Counted from the first letter of the stretch, positions 18,397 to 26,977 are shown. The stretch: 64,000 nt of DNA from Chryseobacterium tructae (GCF_030409875.1 NZ_JAUFQR010000001.1:1364001-1428000); one strand, 5' to 3'. The notes: generated by a model from the letters alone, not told the origin. Translations and numbers: made by a program.

Positions 18397-18726
18397 TTAA
18401 TGTTGTTGAGTGATTTGGTTTACTGAGGCGGTAAGCTCATTCCACGTATTTTGAAGTTCATCCAGGAAAAGTTTGCCTTTTTCTGTGATCTGATAATATT
18501 TTCTGGGCGGCCCACCTGTAGATTCTTCCCATCTGTAAGAGAGAAACTCTCCGTTTTTAAGTCTTGTGAGAAGAGGATAGAGGGTTCCTTCCACGACATC
18601 CAGTTTTCCTTTTTTCAGTTCATCAATAAGATCGGAAACATACATTTCTCGTTGGTTGATGAGACTTAGAATACAGAATTCCAGAATCCCTTTTCGCATT
18701 TGCGCTTTGGTATTTTCAGTATTCAT
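18397..18726 (-). CDS. PadR-family transcriptional regulator
   Basis: 109 residues with the PadR winged helix: KGILEFCILSLINQREMYVSDLIDEL, EGTLYPLLTRLKNGEFL and the wing GGPPRKYYQITEKGK. PadR proteins usually repress their own operon and a stress or efflux gene next to it. It is transcribed with the PspC gene 11 bases downstream. A clear promoter and an overlapping inverted repeat lie upstream at 18797-18837 and fit autoregulation. Confidence 0.92.
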   Translation of the reverse strand: MNTENTKAQMRKGILEFCILSLINQREMYVSDLIDELKKGKLDVVEGTLYPLLTRLKNGEFLSYRWEESTGGPPRKYYQITEKGKLFLDELQNTWNELTASVNQITQQH

Positions 18727-18796
18727 CTTTGATAAGTTTTGTTAATTAGGTTATATTTTTAGAAAAATGCTCCTAGCTAGTTGAGCCTTTTCTAAT

Positions 18797-18819
18797 TTTA
18801 CATTACAAAGATATGTAAA
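18797..18819. promoter_or_regulatory. Candidate PadR operator (inverted repeat)
   Basis: TTTACAT (18797-18803) and ATGTAAA (18813-18819) form a perfect inverted repeat with a 9-base spacer. It covers the -7 box of the padR-pspC promoter. A regulator bound here would block transcription. The known PadR half-sites ACAT/ATGT are present, though in the opposite order to the usual ATGT-N8-ACAT. Confidence 0.5.
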
Positions 18820-18837
18820 TAAAATGGTATTATGCAA
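18806..18837 (-). promoter_or_regulatory. Promoter of the padR-pspC operon
   Basis: On the minus strand TTG (18837-18835), a 21-base spacer and TATCTTTG (18813-18806) match the Bacteroidetes -33/-7 promoter. The padR start is about 80 bases downstream. The remainder of the intergenic region up to 19219 shows no gene. Confidence 0.6.
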
Positions 18838-19219
18838 TACAAAGTAGTGAAATTTTAAAAATAAAACATATAGTATGTTGATAATCAGTAATATAATTTT
18901 ATGTTAGTTTTTTTGATCAATTGATTTTAGAAGCAAAAAATTAAAAATAGTATGAAAACTGATTGATTTTTTGGTGAATGGAAGGAGTAGCAACCCATTT
19001 TTTGAAGTAAAACGCGAGAATTTTATTTTGAGATTGAATAGTAAGAATATTTTAGATCCTTCCAAGGTAGTACTCCATTAGTTTATGAGAAAAGATATGG
19101 GTAATTAGGATTTATAAAATGATTCAAAACAAAATACAAATAGCTGTACTTTGGCTTTATTGTTTCACCAGTGATTATTTAGTCCTTATTGTTTATCATC
19201 ATATTAATACGTCTGAGTT

Positions 19220-19249
19220 TTGAAATAGGAACTATGATTCGTATTTTTG
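19220..19249 (+). promoter_or_regulatory. Promoter of the gene starting at 19289
   Basis: TTG (19220-19222), a 19-base spacer and TATTTTTG (19242-19249) fit the Bacteroidetes consensus exactly. The ATG at 19289 is 40 bases downstream. This also argues against using the upstream in-frame TTG/ATG inside the promoter as the start. Confidence 0.65.
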
Positions 19250-19288
19250 TTTGGACGTTTTTATAAAACACTTGAATCCAATATTACT

Positions 19289-19993
19289 ATGAACATGAAT
19301 ATTTTAAATTATTACAAGAGTTTATCTGCTTTTATATTATTAGGCCCTTTATGTTTCGGGCAATATCAGTTTGAGGTAAAAGATGCTTCGAAAAACTATG
19401 ATGCCATTATTACAATCAATAATTGTTTTGATGATCAATGTATGGATAAAGGTACAGTGGAGTTGTTTGATAATAAAAACAGCAAAGTACAAACTTTTAC
19501 ATCAGATAATCTGGTGCTATATCTTGGAAAGGGACAGAGATTGGAACGTGGAAAAATAATCCCGCTGGCGAAAGAGCAAAGCCCTCTGATTTTTGGTGAT
19601 TTCAATTTTGACGGAACCGAAGATCTGGCGATAAGAAATGGGAATATGGGGAATTACAGTTCAGCGTCTTATGATGTATATGTATTCAATAGTACCAGAA
19701 TGTCGTTTGTAAAAAGTAAAGAACTTACAGAGTTGGGATCAGATAATTTTGATTTTTTTGAAACAGATCCGGTTCGTAAGCGCATTATTACCTTTGGAAA
19801 GGATGGCTGCTGCCGACTTTTCACCACAGAATTTGAAGTAATTCCTAATAAAGGACTTGATAAGGTTCTTGAAAAAGAAGAAGACCTTACCAATGAGGAT
19901 TATGTAAAAGTTACGATAAAAGAAAAGAAAAACAATAAATGGACAACCAGAACCAAGGTGTATCCATCAGATCAATATAATAGAGAAAAGTAA
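19289..19993 (+). CDS. Secreted protein of unknown function
   Basis: From the ATG at 19289 the product is 234 residues with a signal peptide (YYKSLSAFILLGPLCFGQ). The mature part contains a segment like FG-GAP/XAC2610-type repeats (PLIFGDFNFDGTEDLAIRNG, then YDVYVFNS), in which the D-x-N-x-D-x-x-D loop resembles a calcium site. Similar proteins are common exported proteins in Flavobacteriia. The next gene starts 1 base after its stop. Confidence 0.7.
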   Translation: MNMNILNYYKSLSAFILLGPLCFGQYQFEVKDASKNYDAIITINNCFDDQCMDKGTVELFDNKNSKVQTFTSDNLVLYLGKGQRLERGKIIPLAKEQSPLIFGDFNFDGTEDLAIRNGNMGNYSSASYDVYVFNSTRMSFVKSKELTELGSDNFDFFETDPVRKRIITFGKDGCCRLFTTEFEVIPNKGLDKVLEKEEDLTNEDYVKVTIKEKKNNKWTTRTKVYPSDQYNREK

Positions 19994-19994
19994 G

Positions 19995-20585
19995 ATGAAA
20001 ATTCAGAAAGAGATCGATTTTATCCTGGCAGTAGATGCCCTGAAAAACGTACAGAGAAGAAATTATAATGCAGATGATTCCAGAAGAGAGAATACAGCAG
20101 AGCACTCCTGGCAGATCATTATTCTAGCGCAAATCCTTTATCCTTATGCGAAAAACCGTGCGGATATTGATTTGCTGAGAGTCATAAGAATGCTTTCCAT
20201 TCATGACCTTGTGGAAATTGAAGCAGGAGATACTTTCCTTTTCGATGAAGCAGCTATGGTAGGAAAGTTTGAAAGAGAGAAGATTTCTGCACAGAAGATC
20301 TTTGGGATTCTTGATGAGCCTTTACGTACAGAATTTTTCAATCTATGGCTTGAGTTTGAAGAGGAGGCTACTCCAGATGCTATTTTTGCATGTTCTATCG
20401 ATAGAATTATGCCTTTTATCCTAAATTCTTATACGTCAGGAAAGAGCTGGACGGAAGCGGGGGTAACGGAAAAGCAGATCAGAAATATGCTTGAAAATGC
20501 AATTACAAGAGCTTCTGATGAAATGGGAGAGGCCTTTGAACTACTATTAAGTAAAAGCCTTGAAACAGAAAAAGTTTTGAAATAA
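19995..20585 (+). CDS. HD-domain phosphohydrolase (YfbR/HDDC2-like)
   Basis: 196 residues with HD metal-binding residues: H in AEHSWQIIILAQ (about residue 35), HD in SIHDLVEIEAGDTF (about residue 72) and a later D in FACSIDRIMPFI. The pattern fits the group of small HD 5'-deoxynucleotidases that remove the phosphate from dNMPs. It is adjacent to the secreted protein gene, so it may be cotranscribed, though no functional link is evident. Confidence 0.82.
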   Translation: MKIQKEIDFILAVDALKNVQRRNYNADDSRRENTAEHSWQIIILAQILYPYAKNRADIDLLRVIRMLSIHDLVEIEAGDTFLFDEAAMVGKFEREKISAQKIFGILDEPLRTEFFNLWLEFEEEATPDAIFACSIDRIMPFILNSYTSGKSWTEAGVTEKQIRNMLENAITRASDEMGEAFELLLSKSLETEKVLK

Positions 20586-20712
20586 TCTAAGTTAGGAAGC
20601 TGGAAGAGGGAGGTTGGATGTTATTGTTGCTTCTGTAATGTATGGAAGCCATTTGTCTAGTCCTTCTGGTATCAGTAAAAACAGAGATATTGAGAGTAAA
20701 ACAGATATCATA

Positions 20713-20749
20713 AAAAGTTTCGGGCGGCCAAAGGCCGCCCGAAACTTTT
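20713..20749. terminator. Bidirectional terminator
   Basis: A perfect 17-bp stem, AAAAGTTTCGGGCGGCC (20713-20729) and its complement (20733-20749), with a three-base loop. It separates two convergent genes and has A/T runs on both sides, so it can stop transcription in both directions. Confidence 0.85.
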
Positions 20750-20753
20750 CTAT

Positions 20754-21137
20754 TTATAGTATCTGGATTGGTTTCTTGAATTCATCAATCGCTACAAAAG
20801 TAAAATCACCTACGATTGCTTTTTCTCTTTCATAAGAATACATCTGCTCAGTGTAGATTTCAACGTTTACCTTCATACTTGTTTTTCCAACGTATGAGAC
20901 TTTTCCGATCAGTTCTACAATAGTTCCTGCAGGAATAGGCTTTTTGAAATCGATTTTATCACTGCTTACTGTTACTACCCTTTTTCTTGCGAAACGGGTC
21001 GCAGCAATAAAGGCTACTTCATCCATAAGCTGCATGGCAGTACCTCCGAAAAGAGTATCGTAATGATTGGTTGTGTTAGGGAATACCGCTTTAAAGATTC
21101 TGGTTTCGGCAGCTTCAATTCTTTCTTCTGTAGTCAT
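20754..21137 (-). CDS. Acyl-CoA thioesterase (hotdog, YciA-like)
   Basis: 127 residues, with the N-terminal ETRIFKAVFPNTTNHYDTLFGG and MQLMDEVAFIAATRFARKRVVT typical of the hotdog acyl-CoA hydrolases of the YciA/BACH group, where an N-x-x-x-x-LFGG region and a D in MDE form the active site. It hydrolyses acyl-CoA to free acid and CoA. A cobalamin riboswitch lies 126 bases upstream on the same strand with no other full-length gene between, an unexpected neighbour for this enzyme. Confidence 0.85.
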   Translation of the reverse strand: MTTEERIEAAETRIFKAVFPNTTNHYDTLFGGTAMQLMDEVAFIAATRFARKRVVTVSSDKIDFKKPIPAGTIVELIGKVSYVGKTSMKVNVEIYTEQMYSYEREKAIVGDFTFVAIDEFKKPIQIL

Positions 21138-21223
21138 ATTTCATTATTAATTAAGGCGAAATGAAATAGTATCAAAACAACAGAATGATGACAGGAACGT
21201 TGGAAATCCCTGAAACAATCCAT
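21134..21223 (-). CDS. Possible 29-residue leader frame overlapping the thioesterase start
   Basis: An ATG at 21223 opens a 29-codon frame (MDCFRDFQRSC, ending LINNEI) whose TGA overlaps the thioesterase ATG in the form ATGA. It lies between the riboswitch and the thioesterase gene. Overlap of this type often couples translation, but the frame is short and lacks a clear ribosome binding site; it may be chance or the remnant of a deleted gene. Confidence 0.2.
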   Translation of the reverse strand: MDCFRDFQRSCHHSVVLILFHFALINNEI

Positions 21224-21252
21224 CAGATCAATAAAACTTCAAATCGCGAAAG

Positions 21253-21268
21253 TTTCTTGTTTAAGAAA
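21253..21268 (-). promoter_or_regulatory. Possible expression-platform hairpin of the cobalamin riboswitch
   Basis: TTTCTT and AAGAAA form a small hairpin with a four-base loop. Its upstream arm overlaps the 3' strand of the riboswitch closing stem, so the two structures would be mutually exclusive. No T-run follows, which argues against a simple terminator. Confidence 0.35.
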
Positions 21269-21449
21269 GTGGCAGGTCTCCTGACTTGTAACATCTTTTA
21301 TCTCCTTCCCATGCCTCGCACAGTGGATCTTTTGATAAAGATTACAGTTACTTACAGTTGCGCGACAGTCCGTGATTTTCACACGGTTCCCTTTTAATCT
21401 GTGGTTATACAGAACCAGTTTCTATGATGAATAAGCGTTACACTTTTTC
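21263..21449 (-). ncRNA. Cobalamin riboswitch
   Basis: Read on the minus strand, the conserved blocks of the cobalamin aptamer occur in order: AAAAGGGAACCGTGTGAAAA, then CACGGACTGTCGCGCAACTG, a GGGAAGG segment, and the B12 box AGTCAGGAGACCTGCC. A closing stem can form between AAAAAGTG near 21448-21441 and CACTTTCTT near 21270-21262. In this phylum such elements usually control TonB-dependent B12 receptors or cobalamin genes. Here the next downstream gene is an acyl-CoA thioesterase 126 bases away. It starts 14-20 bases after the stop of the upstream minus-strand gene. Confidence 0.9.
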
Positions 21450-21468
21450 GGCTGCAAAATTAATAAAT

Positions 21469-22266
21469 TTATTCCGGATTATGATAAATAATCTGGCTGA
21501 TTACTCTTCCCTTTTTGATCGTCCATAAAGTCGTATATCTATATTCTCCCGAACCATTGATCATATAAAGAAAAATGTTATCATTGTCGAGTGCGGTCAC
21601 TCCCACATTATTGAAGTCCATAGTAGGCTGGAACATATTTTTGATGGCTTCTCTTACAAAAACAGAACCTCTTCCGGGCTGTTGAAGTCTGATGGATTTG
21701 ATTTCAGTCATCCCTTCAGGAAGGTCGTTTCCAATTCCCCACGGTTTAACTTTATCAATCGTAAGAAGTTTTCCTTCTGCATCTTTTTCCTTTTTACGGT
21801 AACCGGCATTGGATGGGTAAACATCAATAACGACTTTACTTCTTTGTGCAGTAGGAATTTTGGGATCGGAATTATCAGTGAAGATCAATGATCTTCCATT
21901 CTTAGATTTGGAAGGGGTATAGGCTGGAAGTTGATCCACAAAGGCAATACGTTCTTTGTTAACCATTCCTTCTTTGTCAAGAGTTTCATATCGTACAAAA
22001 GGTTTGTCATCATCTTGCTTTTCAGGATATTTGATCCAGATCCATTCCGTTTCTCCCGGAGCAGGTTTTACATAAACAAATACATCGCCTTTACGCATTC
22101 TGATCTTATCTACAATTTTTCTGTAGTTATCCTTATGAACACGTACATTGGCATATCCTTCTTCAGCTTTTACAACACCAAAAGGAACTTTATTTTGACC
22201 TTTCACGAAGGCTAAAGAAAAAATACTGAAAGCAGATACGTAGAATGCTTTGTTTATGAAAATCAT
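21469..22266 (-). CDS. Secreted SH3-like protein of unknown function
   Basis: 265 residues with a signal peptide (YVSAFSIFSLAFVKGQ). The first part, PFGVVKAEEGYANVRVHKDN and GDVFVYVKPAPGETEWIWIKY, resembles a bacterial SH3-like fold as seen in the paralogues at 45.9-47.3 kb. The C-terminal part (NNVGVTALDNDNIFLYMINGSGEYRYTTLW) also resembles the end of those paralogues. Location is probably periplasmic or outer membrane. Function unknown. Confidence 0.7.
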   Translation of the reverse strand: MIFINKAFYVSAFSIFSLAFVKGQNKVPFGVVKAEEGYANVRVHKDNYRKIVDKIRMRKGDVFVYVKPAPGETEWIWIKYPEKQDDDKPFVRYETLDKEGMVNKERIAFVDQLPAYTPSKSKNGRSLIFTDNSDPKIPTAQRSKVVIDVYPSNAGYRKKEKDAEGKLLTIDKVKPWGIGNDLPEGMTEIKSIRLQQPGRGSVFVREAIKNMFQPTMDFNNVGVTALDNDNIFLYMINGSGEYRYTTLWTIKKGRVISQIIYHNPE

Positions 22267-22313
22267 GATGAAAAAAATTTAATGGTTCAAATATATAAAT
22301 TTAATGGACGAGT

Positions 22314-23369
22314 TTAAAGAATAGCCTTCCCAATTTTTGAGGCATAATCCCCCAGGTCAGTCAGGTTGGTATTTGATAAAATAATAATACTTAAACCATT
22401 GTTCAAATAATGGAACCATACACAATTTGCACCTGCTATTCTTCCATACCGCTCCATTCGCTTGTATTTTTCAATATCACGAATCCAAACACTATATCCA
22501 TAATCATCCAGACCAGGAGTTAACAATTGGTTTAAAGTTTCTTTTTTGATAAGCTTATCATCAAAAAGAGCATTGTTAAATTTGATTAAATCGGATGTAC
22601 AGGAATACATTGCACCTGCAGCAGAAAAATCTCCCACATAAATTGGAATATTTGGAATTAAATGATCAAGATTCTTGTCCTTGTAGTATGGCGTAGCTAG
22701 ATTCTTTATCAATTTGTAATGGGAAATAAGTCCTGAATTATTCATTTTTAGAGGGACAAGGATTTTTTGACTCAGGATTTCTTCATAAGTCATTTGATAA
22801 ACGACCTCCAAGATTCGACCAAGGATCATGTATTCTCCATTATTGTAGTCAAACTTTGTTCCCGGTTCATTAACCAAAGGGTTGGAACAAAATTGATTGA
22901 CAATCTCTTTTAATTCGTAGGGTCTGTTATAGAATCCCAATCCGTATTTTAAAAAATTTTCGTCTCTTGCTGTATCTGTATTTTTCATTCCGGATGTATG
23001 ATTCAATAGCTGACGAATAGACACCTTAGAACCGCCTTCTCCTTTGTAATCCGGTAAATAGTCAAGTATTTTTTTGTTTAAATCAATTTTTCCCTGATCC
23101 ACAAGCTGAAGAATGAGAACCGCCGTGAAAGTTTTGGTTATTGAGCAAACTTGGTATCTGGTATCGTTTGTGGTAGGTGAATTGAAGGAACGTTCAGCTA
23201 CACCAAAGCTTTTGTGATAGATTGTTTTGGAATCTTTTTGAATTAAAACTGTTCCGTTAAATTGATGCTCAGAGGCATAATTTTCAACCAATTGCTTGAC
23301 TTTTTGGGTTTGCCCGAGAGCAAAATGAGAAAGTAGGGAGAGAAGTATTGGAATTAAGATTTTATGCAT
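22314..23369 (-). CDS. Serine hydrolase of the beta-lactamase/penicillin-binding family
   Basis: 351 residues with a signal peptide (ILIPILLSLLSHFALGQ). The nucleophile motif SxxK reads SITK at residues 76-79, followed by the family segment LLNHTSGM. A Y-x-N triad occurs at KFDYNNGEYMILGRIL. This is the class C beta-lactamase-like family (esterases, peptidases and true beta-lactamases), and substrate cannot be decided. It is probably periplasmic. The gene stands alone on the minus strand. Confidence 0.85.
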   Translation of the reverse strand: MHKILIPILLSLLSHFALGQTQKVKQLVENYASEHQFNGTVLIQKDSKTIYHKSFGVAERSFNSPTTNDTRYQVCSITKTFTAVLILQLVDQGKIDLNKKILDYLPDYKGEGGSKVSIRQLLNHTSGMKNTDTARDENFLKYGLGFYNRPYELKEIVNQFCSNPLVNEPGTKFDYNNGEYMILGRILEVVYQMTYEEILSQKILVPLKMNNSGLISHYKLIKNLATPYYKDKNLDHLIPNIPIYVGDFSAAGAMYSCTSDLIKFNNALFDDKLIKKETLNQLLTPGLDDYGYSVWIRDIEKYKRMERYGRIAGANCVWFHYLNNGLSIIILSNTNLTDLGDYASKIGKAIL

Positions 23370-23816
23370 TGTAATTAAATTATAGAGTACTGATGGTCAT
23401 TTTCTATTCATAGATGGCTTATATTATCATTCTAATCAATAGATTTTAAGAAAAATGACTGCTTTCGAATGATTCTTAGATCTATTTCTTATGATGGCTA
23501 ATCTACTCATTTATTAATCGTTGGCAAATGGTTACTTCTGATATTTTTTGTTTTAATATAGATATTATAGCATGGGTCATATTTTAATTGAAATATCTGA
23601 AAAGTCTATGATTTATTTTGAGTAAAGAAAAATAGTATCTTTTAACAATACAATGAATAGGAAATAAGTAGGTAAACTTCTCAAAATATGAGTCTTCATT
23701 TCTTGAAATTTTGTTATCTATTGTGGGTGTTGTAGAAGTTGACAGAAATAAGAAATGCAAAAAGCGCTAATCAATCAGCGCTTTTTGGTTTGTCAATTGG
23801 TAATGACTGATATACT
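23370..23816. other. Intergenic region without a gene
   Basis: 447 bases between two minus-strand genes. It is AT-rich and contains only the terminator at 23759-23786. I see no RNA gene, promoter with a good match, or coding frame of note. Confidence 0.6.
23759..23786. terminator. Terminator of the mutS2-like gene
   Basis: AAAAAGCGCT (23759-23768) and AGCGCTTTTT (23777-23786) form a perfect 10-bp stem with an 8-base loop. Runs of T follow on either strand. It lies 31 bases beyond the minus-strand stop. Confidence 0.8.
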
Positions 23817-25964
23817 TTAAATTCTCTCTAATTCATCTGCATCAATCGTGGTCTTGAAAGTTCCGTAGTTCACAATCACCTTATTTCTGGAGATTTTCTC
23901 AATGGTACCTACACTGGTGCTTCCAGTAATGCGGACACGCTGGCCTATTTTCATCCAAATGGCACGGTCGCTCTTACGTTGTTCTTCCAGTTTTTCATTG
24001 GTTTCAGCAATTTTTTCAATTACTTCTTCTTTCTTAAGCTGTTGAGTGATCTTTCTCTTTACCACCTGAAGACGTTTTGATTCATCCTTATCAGCACCAA
24101 TCTTTCTGAATTTTTCCTGTTCAAGCAGTTTCACAAAATCCTTTACCACATCTTTTCTGGATTTTCCTTTCGTGTAGCTGTCAATGAAAGCCTCAATCTT
24201 GTTTCCGAATTGAAGTTTACGGTGTTCTTCTTCATAGAGTTTCTGAAAATTATACAGTTTCTGCTGAAGCTGGTCATTTAGTTTCTGAAGATTATCACGT
24301 TTGTCTTCTACAGATTCTTTTCTTTCAGCAAGATCAGTTTTTAGTTTTTCAACCTCATATTTCTCCTGTTGCAGCTTTACAATCGTTTTATCAAGATTTA
24401 CAATATCATGTTCAACCTTTTTCTTGGCAGAATGAATGATAAATCTTGGAATCTTATTCTTCTCAGCAACTTCAAAAGTAAATGAACTTCCTGCTTGGCC
24501 TACTTCCAGTTTATACATCGGCTCCAATGTTTCTTCATTGAAAAGCATGGCCGCATTCTGAGCATTAGGAAGTTGTTCTATAACTAGTTTGATGTTGGTG
24601 TAGTGCGTTGTAATGATCGCAAAACTCTTTTTATCATAGAAAAACTCCATGAAACTTTCAGCCAAAGCACCTCCTAATTCCGGATCAGAACCTGTTCCGA
24701 ACTCATCAATCAATAAAAGGGTGTTTGCATCAGCCTCACGAATGATCCCGGACATTTTCTTTAATCTCGATGAATAAGTGGATAAGTGGTTTTCAATAGA
24801 TTGATTATCACCAATATCTGTCATGATCTTCTCAAAGAAAAACATCTCAGATTTTGGATGGACAGGAACCAGAATACCACTTTGAATCATCAACTGAAGC
24901 AATCCAACCGTTTTTAAGGTAATTGATTTTCCACCGGCATTAGGCCCTGAGATACAGATAATTCTGTTATGTTCCGTTAAAGCCAGAGTCTGTGGGTGAA
25001 TTGTTTTGTTCTCTACCTTGTTTCTCAGCCATAGCAAAGGGTGAAAGGCATCCTTTAGCCTCAATGTTTTATGGCGGTTGATTTTAGGAAGGATACCATT
25101 GATAAGCTCTGAAAATTTAGCTTTGGCCCTTACCAGGTCAAGATCAAAAATATATCCTTGATATCTCCAAAGTTGAGGCTGAAATTCTGCAAGTTCTGCA
25201 GTAAGCTTTCTAAGGACTCTATCAATCTCTTTTTTCTCTTCCTCTTCGTTTTCGCGAAGTTTGAAGTAATGCTTTACTACGCTATCAGGCTGAATGTAAG
25301 TAATAGAGCCGGTTTTTGAAATTCCCAGGGTTCTTCCCGGAACTCTTTTCTTAAAACCTGATTTGACGGCCAAAACTCTTTGATCGTCAATAATAGTTTC
25401 CCGTATATCATCCAAAAAGTCACTTTGTCCATAGGTGGTCAAAGCGCGGTTGAAGTTTTCCTGAATTGCTTTTTTAGCATGCTGGATCTCTGTTCTTATC
25501 CCTTTTAAAGTAGGAGAAGCTTCACTTTTTACCTCACCAAAACGGTTGAAAACCTTATCCACCTTCTCGATAATCTCTTTTCTGAATTCCAGGACAGCAA
25601 CTTCTTCCAATAAAGTAGGGAATGTTTCCGGCATGGTAGGGAAGAACTTTTGTAATCTTCCGATCTGTTCCGTGATGGTTTTTATTTTGATGAAAGCACT
25701 GTTTTCCAGACGGTAATTCTCAATCAGCATTAATTTCAGCTCATTTTCAATATCTTCATATTCATCAAACGGAATCGCATTTGAACTTTCAAAACTCGAC
25801 AGATATTCTGCCGTTTTTTTTAATGAAAGTTCCGCCTCGTCAATTTCCATGGGACGAAGTTGAAGAATTTTTTCTCTTGTTTTAGGAGAATACGCAAATG
25901 GGGAGATTTCCGCGAGCAATTGCGGAAACTCTAATTCGTCTAAATCTTCTTTATCTATATACAC
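23817..25964 (-). CDS. mutS2: MutS2-like DNA-binding ATPase lacking the Smr domain
   Basis: 715 residues. The core helical domain is followed by a MutS ATPase with Walker A GPNAGGKS (residues 340-347), Walker B LLLIDEFGTGSDPELGGA and the switch ITTHYTNIK. A long coiled coil follows (about residues 505-590), then a KOW-like end (GQRVRITGSTSVGTIEKI). Full MutS2 has a C-terminal Smr nuclease domain of about 80 residues; here the protein ends at ELERI without one. MutS2 acts on branched DNA or stalled ribosomes, not mismatch repair. No frameshift is seen at the end, so loss of Smr looks genuine or ancestral. Confidence 0.88.
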   Translation of the reverse strand: MYIDKEDLDELEFPQLLAEISPFAYSPKTREKILQLRPMEIDEAELSLKKTAEYLSSFESSNAIPFDEYEDIENELKLMLIENYRLENSAFIKIKTITEQIGRLQKFFPTMPETFPTLLEEVAVLEFRKEIIEKVDKVFNRFGEVKSEASPTLKGIRTEIQHAKKAIQENFNRALTTYGQSDFLDDIRETIIDDQRVLAVKSGFKKRVPGRTLGISKTGSITYIQPDSVVKHYFKLRENEEEEKKEIDRVLRKLTAELAEFQPQLWRYQGYIFDLDLVRAKAKFSELINGILPKINRHKTLRLKDAFHPLLWLRNKVENKTIHPQTLALTEHNRIICISGPNAGGKSITLKTVGLLQLMIQSGILVPVHPKSEMFFFEKIMTDIGDNQSIENHLSTYSSRLKKMSGIIREADANTLLLIDEFGTGSDPELGGALAESFMEFFYDKKSFAIITTHYTNIKLVIEQLPNAQNAAMLFNEETLEPMYKLEVGQAGSSFTFEVAEKNKIPRFIIHSAKKKVEHDIVNLDKTIVKLQQEKYEVEKLKTDLAERKESVEDKRDNLQKLNDQLQQKLYNFQKLYEEEHRKLQFGNKIEAFIDSYTKGKSRKDVVKDFVKLLEQEKFRKIGADKDESKRLQVVKRKITQQLKKEEVIEKIAETNEKLEEQRKSDRAIWMKIGQRVRITGSTSVGTIEKISRNKVIVNYGTFKTTIDADELERI

Positions 25965-26026
25965 AGTGCAAATTTAGTGAGAATTTTGATTATTACGTAT
26001 ATTTGAATGATTTACAAAATATTTCC

Positions 26027-26383
26027 ATGAAACAATTATTCTTTATTCTGCTTTTCTTTTCCATAGGAATTCAGGCTCAAATTAAAAAACAGAAGCCTGG
26101 AAAGGTGAATAGGGTTGAAAATAAGCTCTATTCTAAAAGCAATAAGAAGCCTCAATATGGAACCAAAAACCTAAAAGATGAGCAGGTGAAAAGGATTATT
26201 AATCTCAGCCAGCAAAAAGATCGCCCTAAAAATGAAATCGTAAAGAAAAATACGGATGATGAGAAGGGAACAGTTATTTATGAGGAAACTTCTTTCATAA
26301 GATATAAAATGTTGTTCATTGGTCTGGAGACCAATAAAGATGCTTTTTCGGAGGATAAAAGACTTGTTCTAAGAGATATTTGA
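26027..26383 (+). CDS. Small exported basic protein, unknown function
   Basis: From the ATG at 26027 the product is 118 residues: a signal peptide (KQLFFILLFFSIGIQAQ) and a lysine- and asparagine-rich hydrophilic chain. No known domain is recognised. It is divergent from the mutS2-like gene, and the frame extends upstream into that gene, which is probably a shadow. The next gene starts 23 bases later. Confidence 0.6.
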   Translation: MKQLFFILLFFSIGIQAQIKKQKPGKVNRVENKLYSKSNKKPQYGTKNLKDEQVKRIINLSQQKDRPKNEIVKKNTDDEKGTVIYEETSFIRYKMLFIGLETNKDAFSEDKRLVLRDI

Positions 26384-26406
26384 TATAACATAAGACTATA
26401 AGAAAT

Positions 26407-26913
26407 ATGAAACTGGAAACAGAACGTCTTACCTTAAATTATATAGATGAAGTGCATACGGAAGACATCCTGCGCATCAGAAGTAATGAAGTTACCAATC
26501 AATATGTGAAAAGAAAATCTCCTAAGACCAATTATGATGCCTTGGAATTTATCTTACATATCAAAAAAGAAACTCTGAATAAAGAGGTCGCTTTTTGGGG
26601 AATTTCATATAAAGATTCCTGGAATTTTATTGGAACGATATGCCTATGGAATTTTTCACCAGATAAGAAAACAGCTGAGGTAGGGTATGAGTTACTACCA
26701 GATTATCATAAAAAAGGAATTATGTCTGAGGCTCTAAGTGCTGTTTTGGACTATGGATTTAATGATTTGCAGTTGCAAGAGATCATAGCGATCACAAATC
26801 AATTCAATGAAAGTTCTAAACGACTTCTTTTAAAACATAATTTCATATTGCAAGAAGATCAAAAAGATGAAGAAAGCCCTGATAATATTATTTTTAGCTT
26901 AAAAAGACAATGA
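26407..26913 (+). CDS. GNAT acetyltransferase, RimJ/RimL type
   Basis: 168 residues. Features of the ribosomal-protein alanine acetyltransferase group are visible: N-terminal METERLTLN-like KLETERLTLNYID, the acetyl-CoA site GYELLPDYHKKGIMSEALSAVLDYGF, and ITNQFNESSKRLLLKHNF. It transfers an acetyl group to an amine, but the substrate is not fixed by sequence. It stands between two unrelated genes. Confidence 0.88.
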   Translation: MKLETERLTLNYIDEVHTEDILRIRSNEVTNQYVKRKSPKTNYDALEFILHIKKETLNKEVAFWGISYKDSWNFIGTICLWNFSPDKKTAEVGYELLPDYHKKGIMSEALSAVLDYGFNDLQLQEIIAITNQFNESSKRLLLKHNFILQEDQKDEESPDNIIFSLKRQ

Positions 26914-26977
26914 TCATGAAGCTCGGCAGTTTTTTTTCTATCTTTAACCTCAAACAGATTAATAGTACACACAATAT

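Noticed and set aside
25898..26026. Longer N-terminus for the small exported protein
   Set aside because: The extension overlaps the divergent mutS2-like coding sequence, and the internal ATG at 26027 starts directly at a signal peptide.
26407..26913. GNAT gene considered as the microviridin N-acetyltransferase
   Set aside because: It lies 6.5 kb from the graspetide genes with unrelated genes between, and its motifs fit the RimJ/RimL group.
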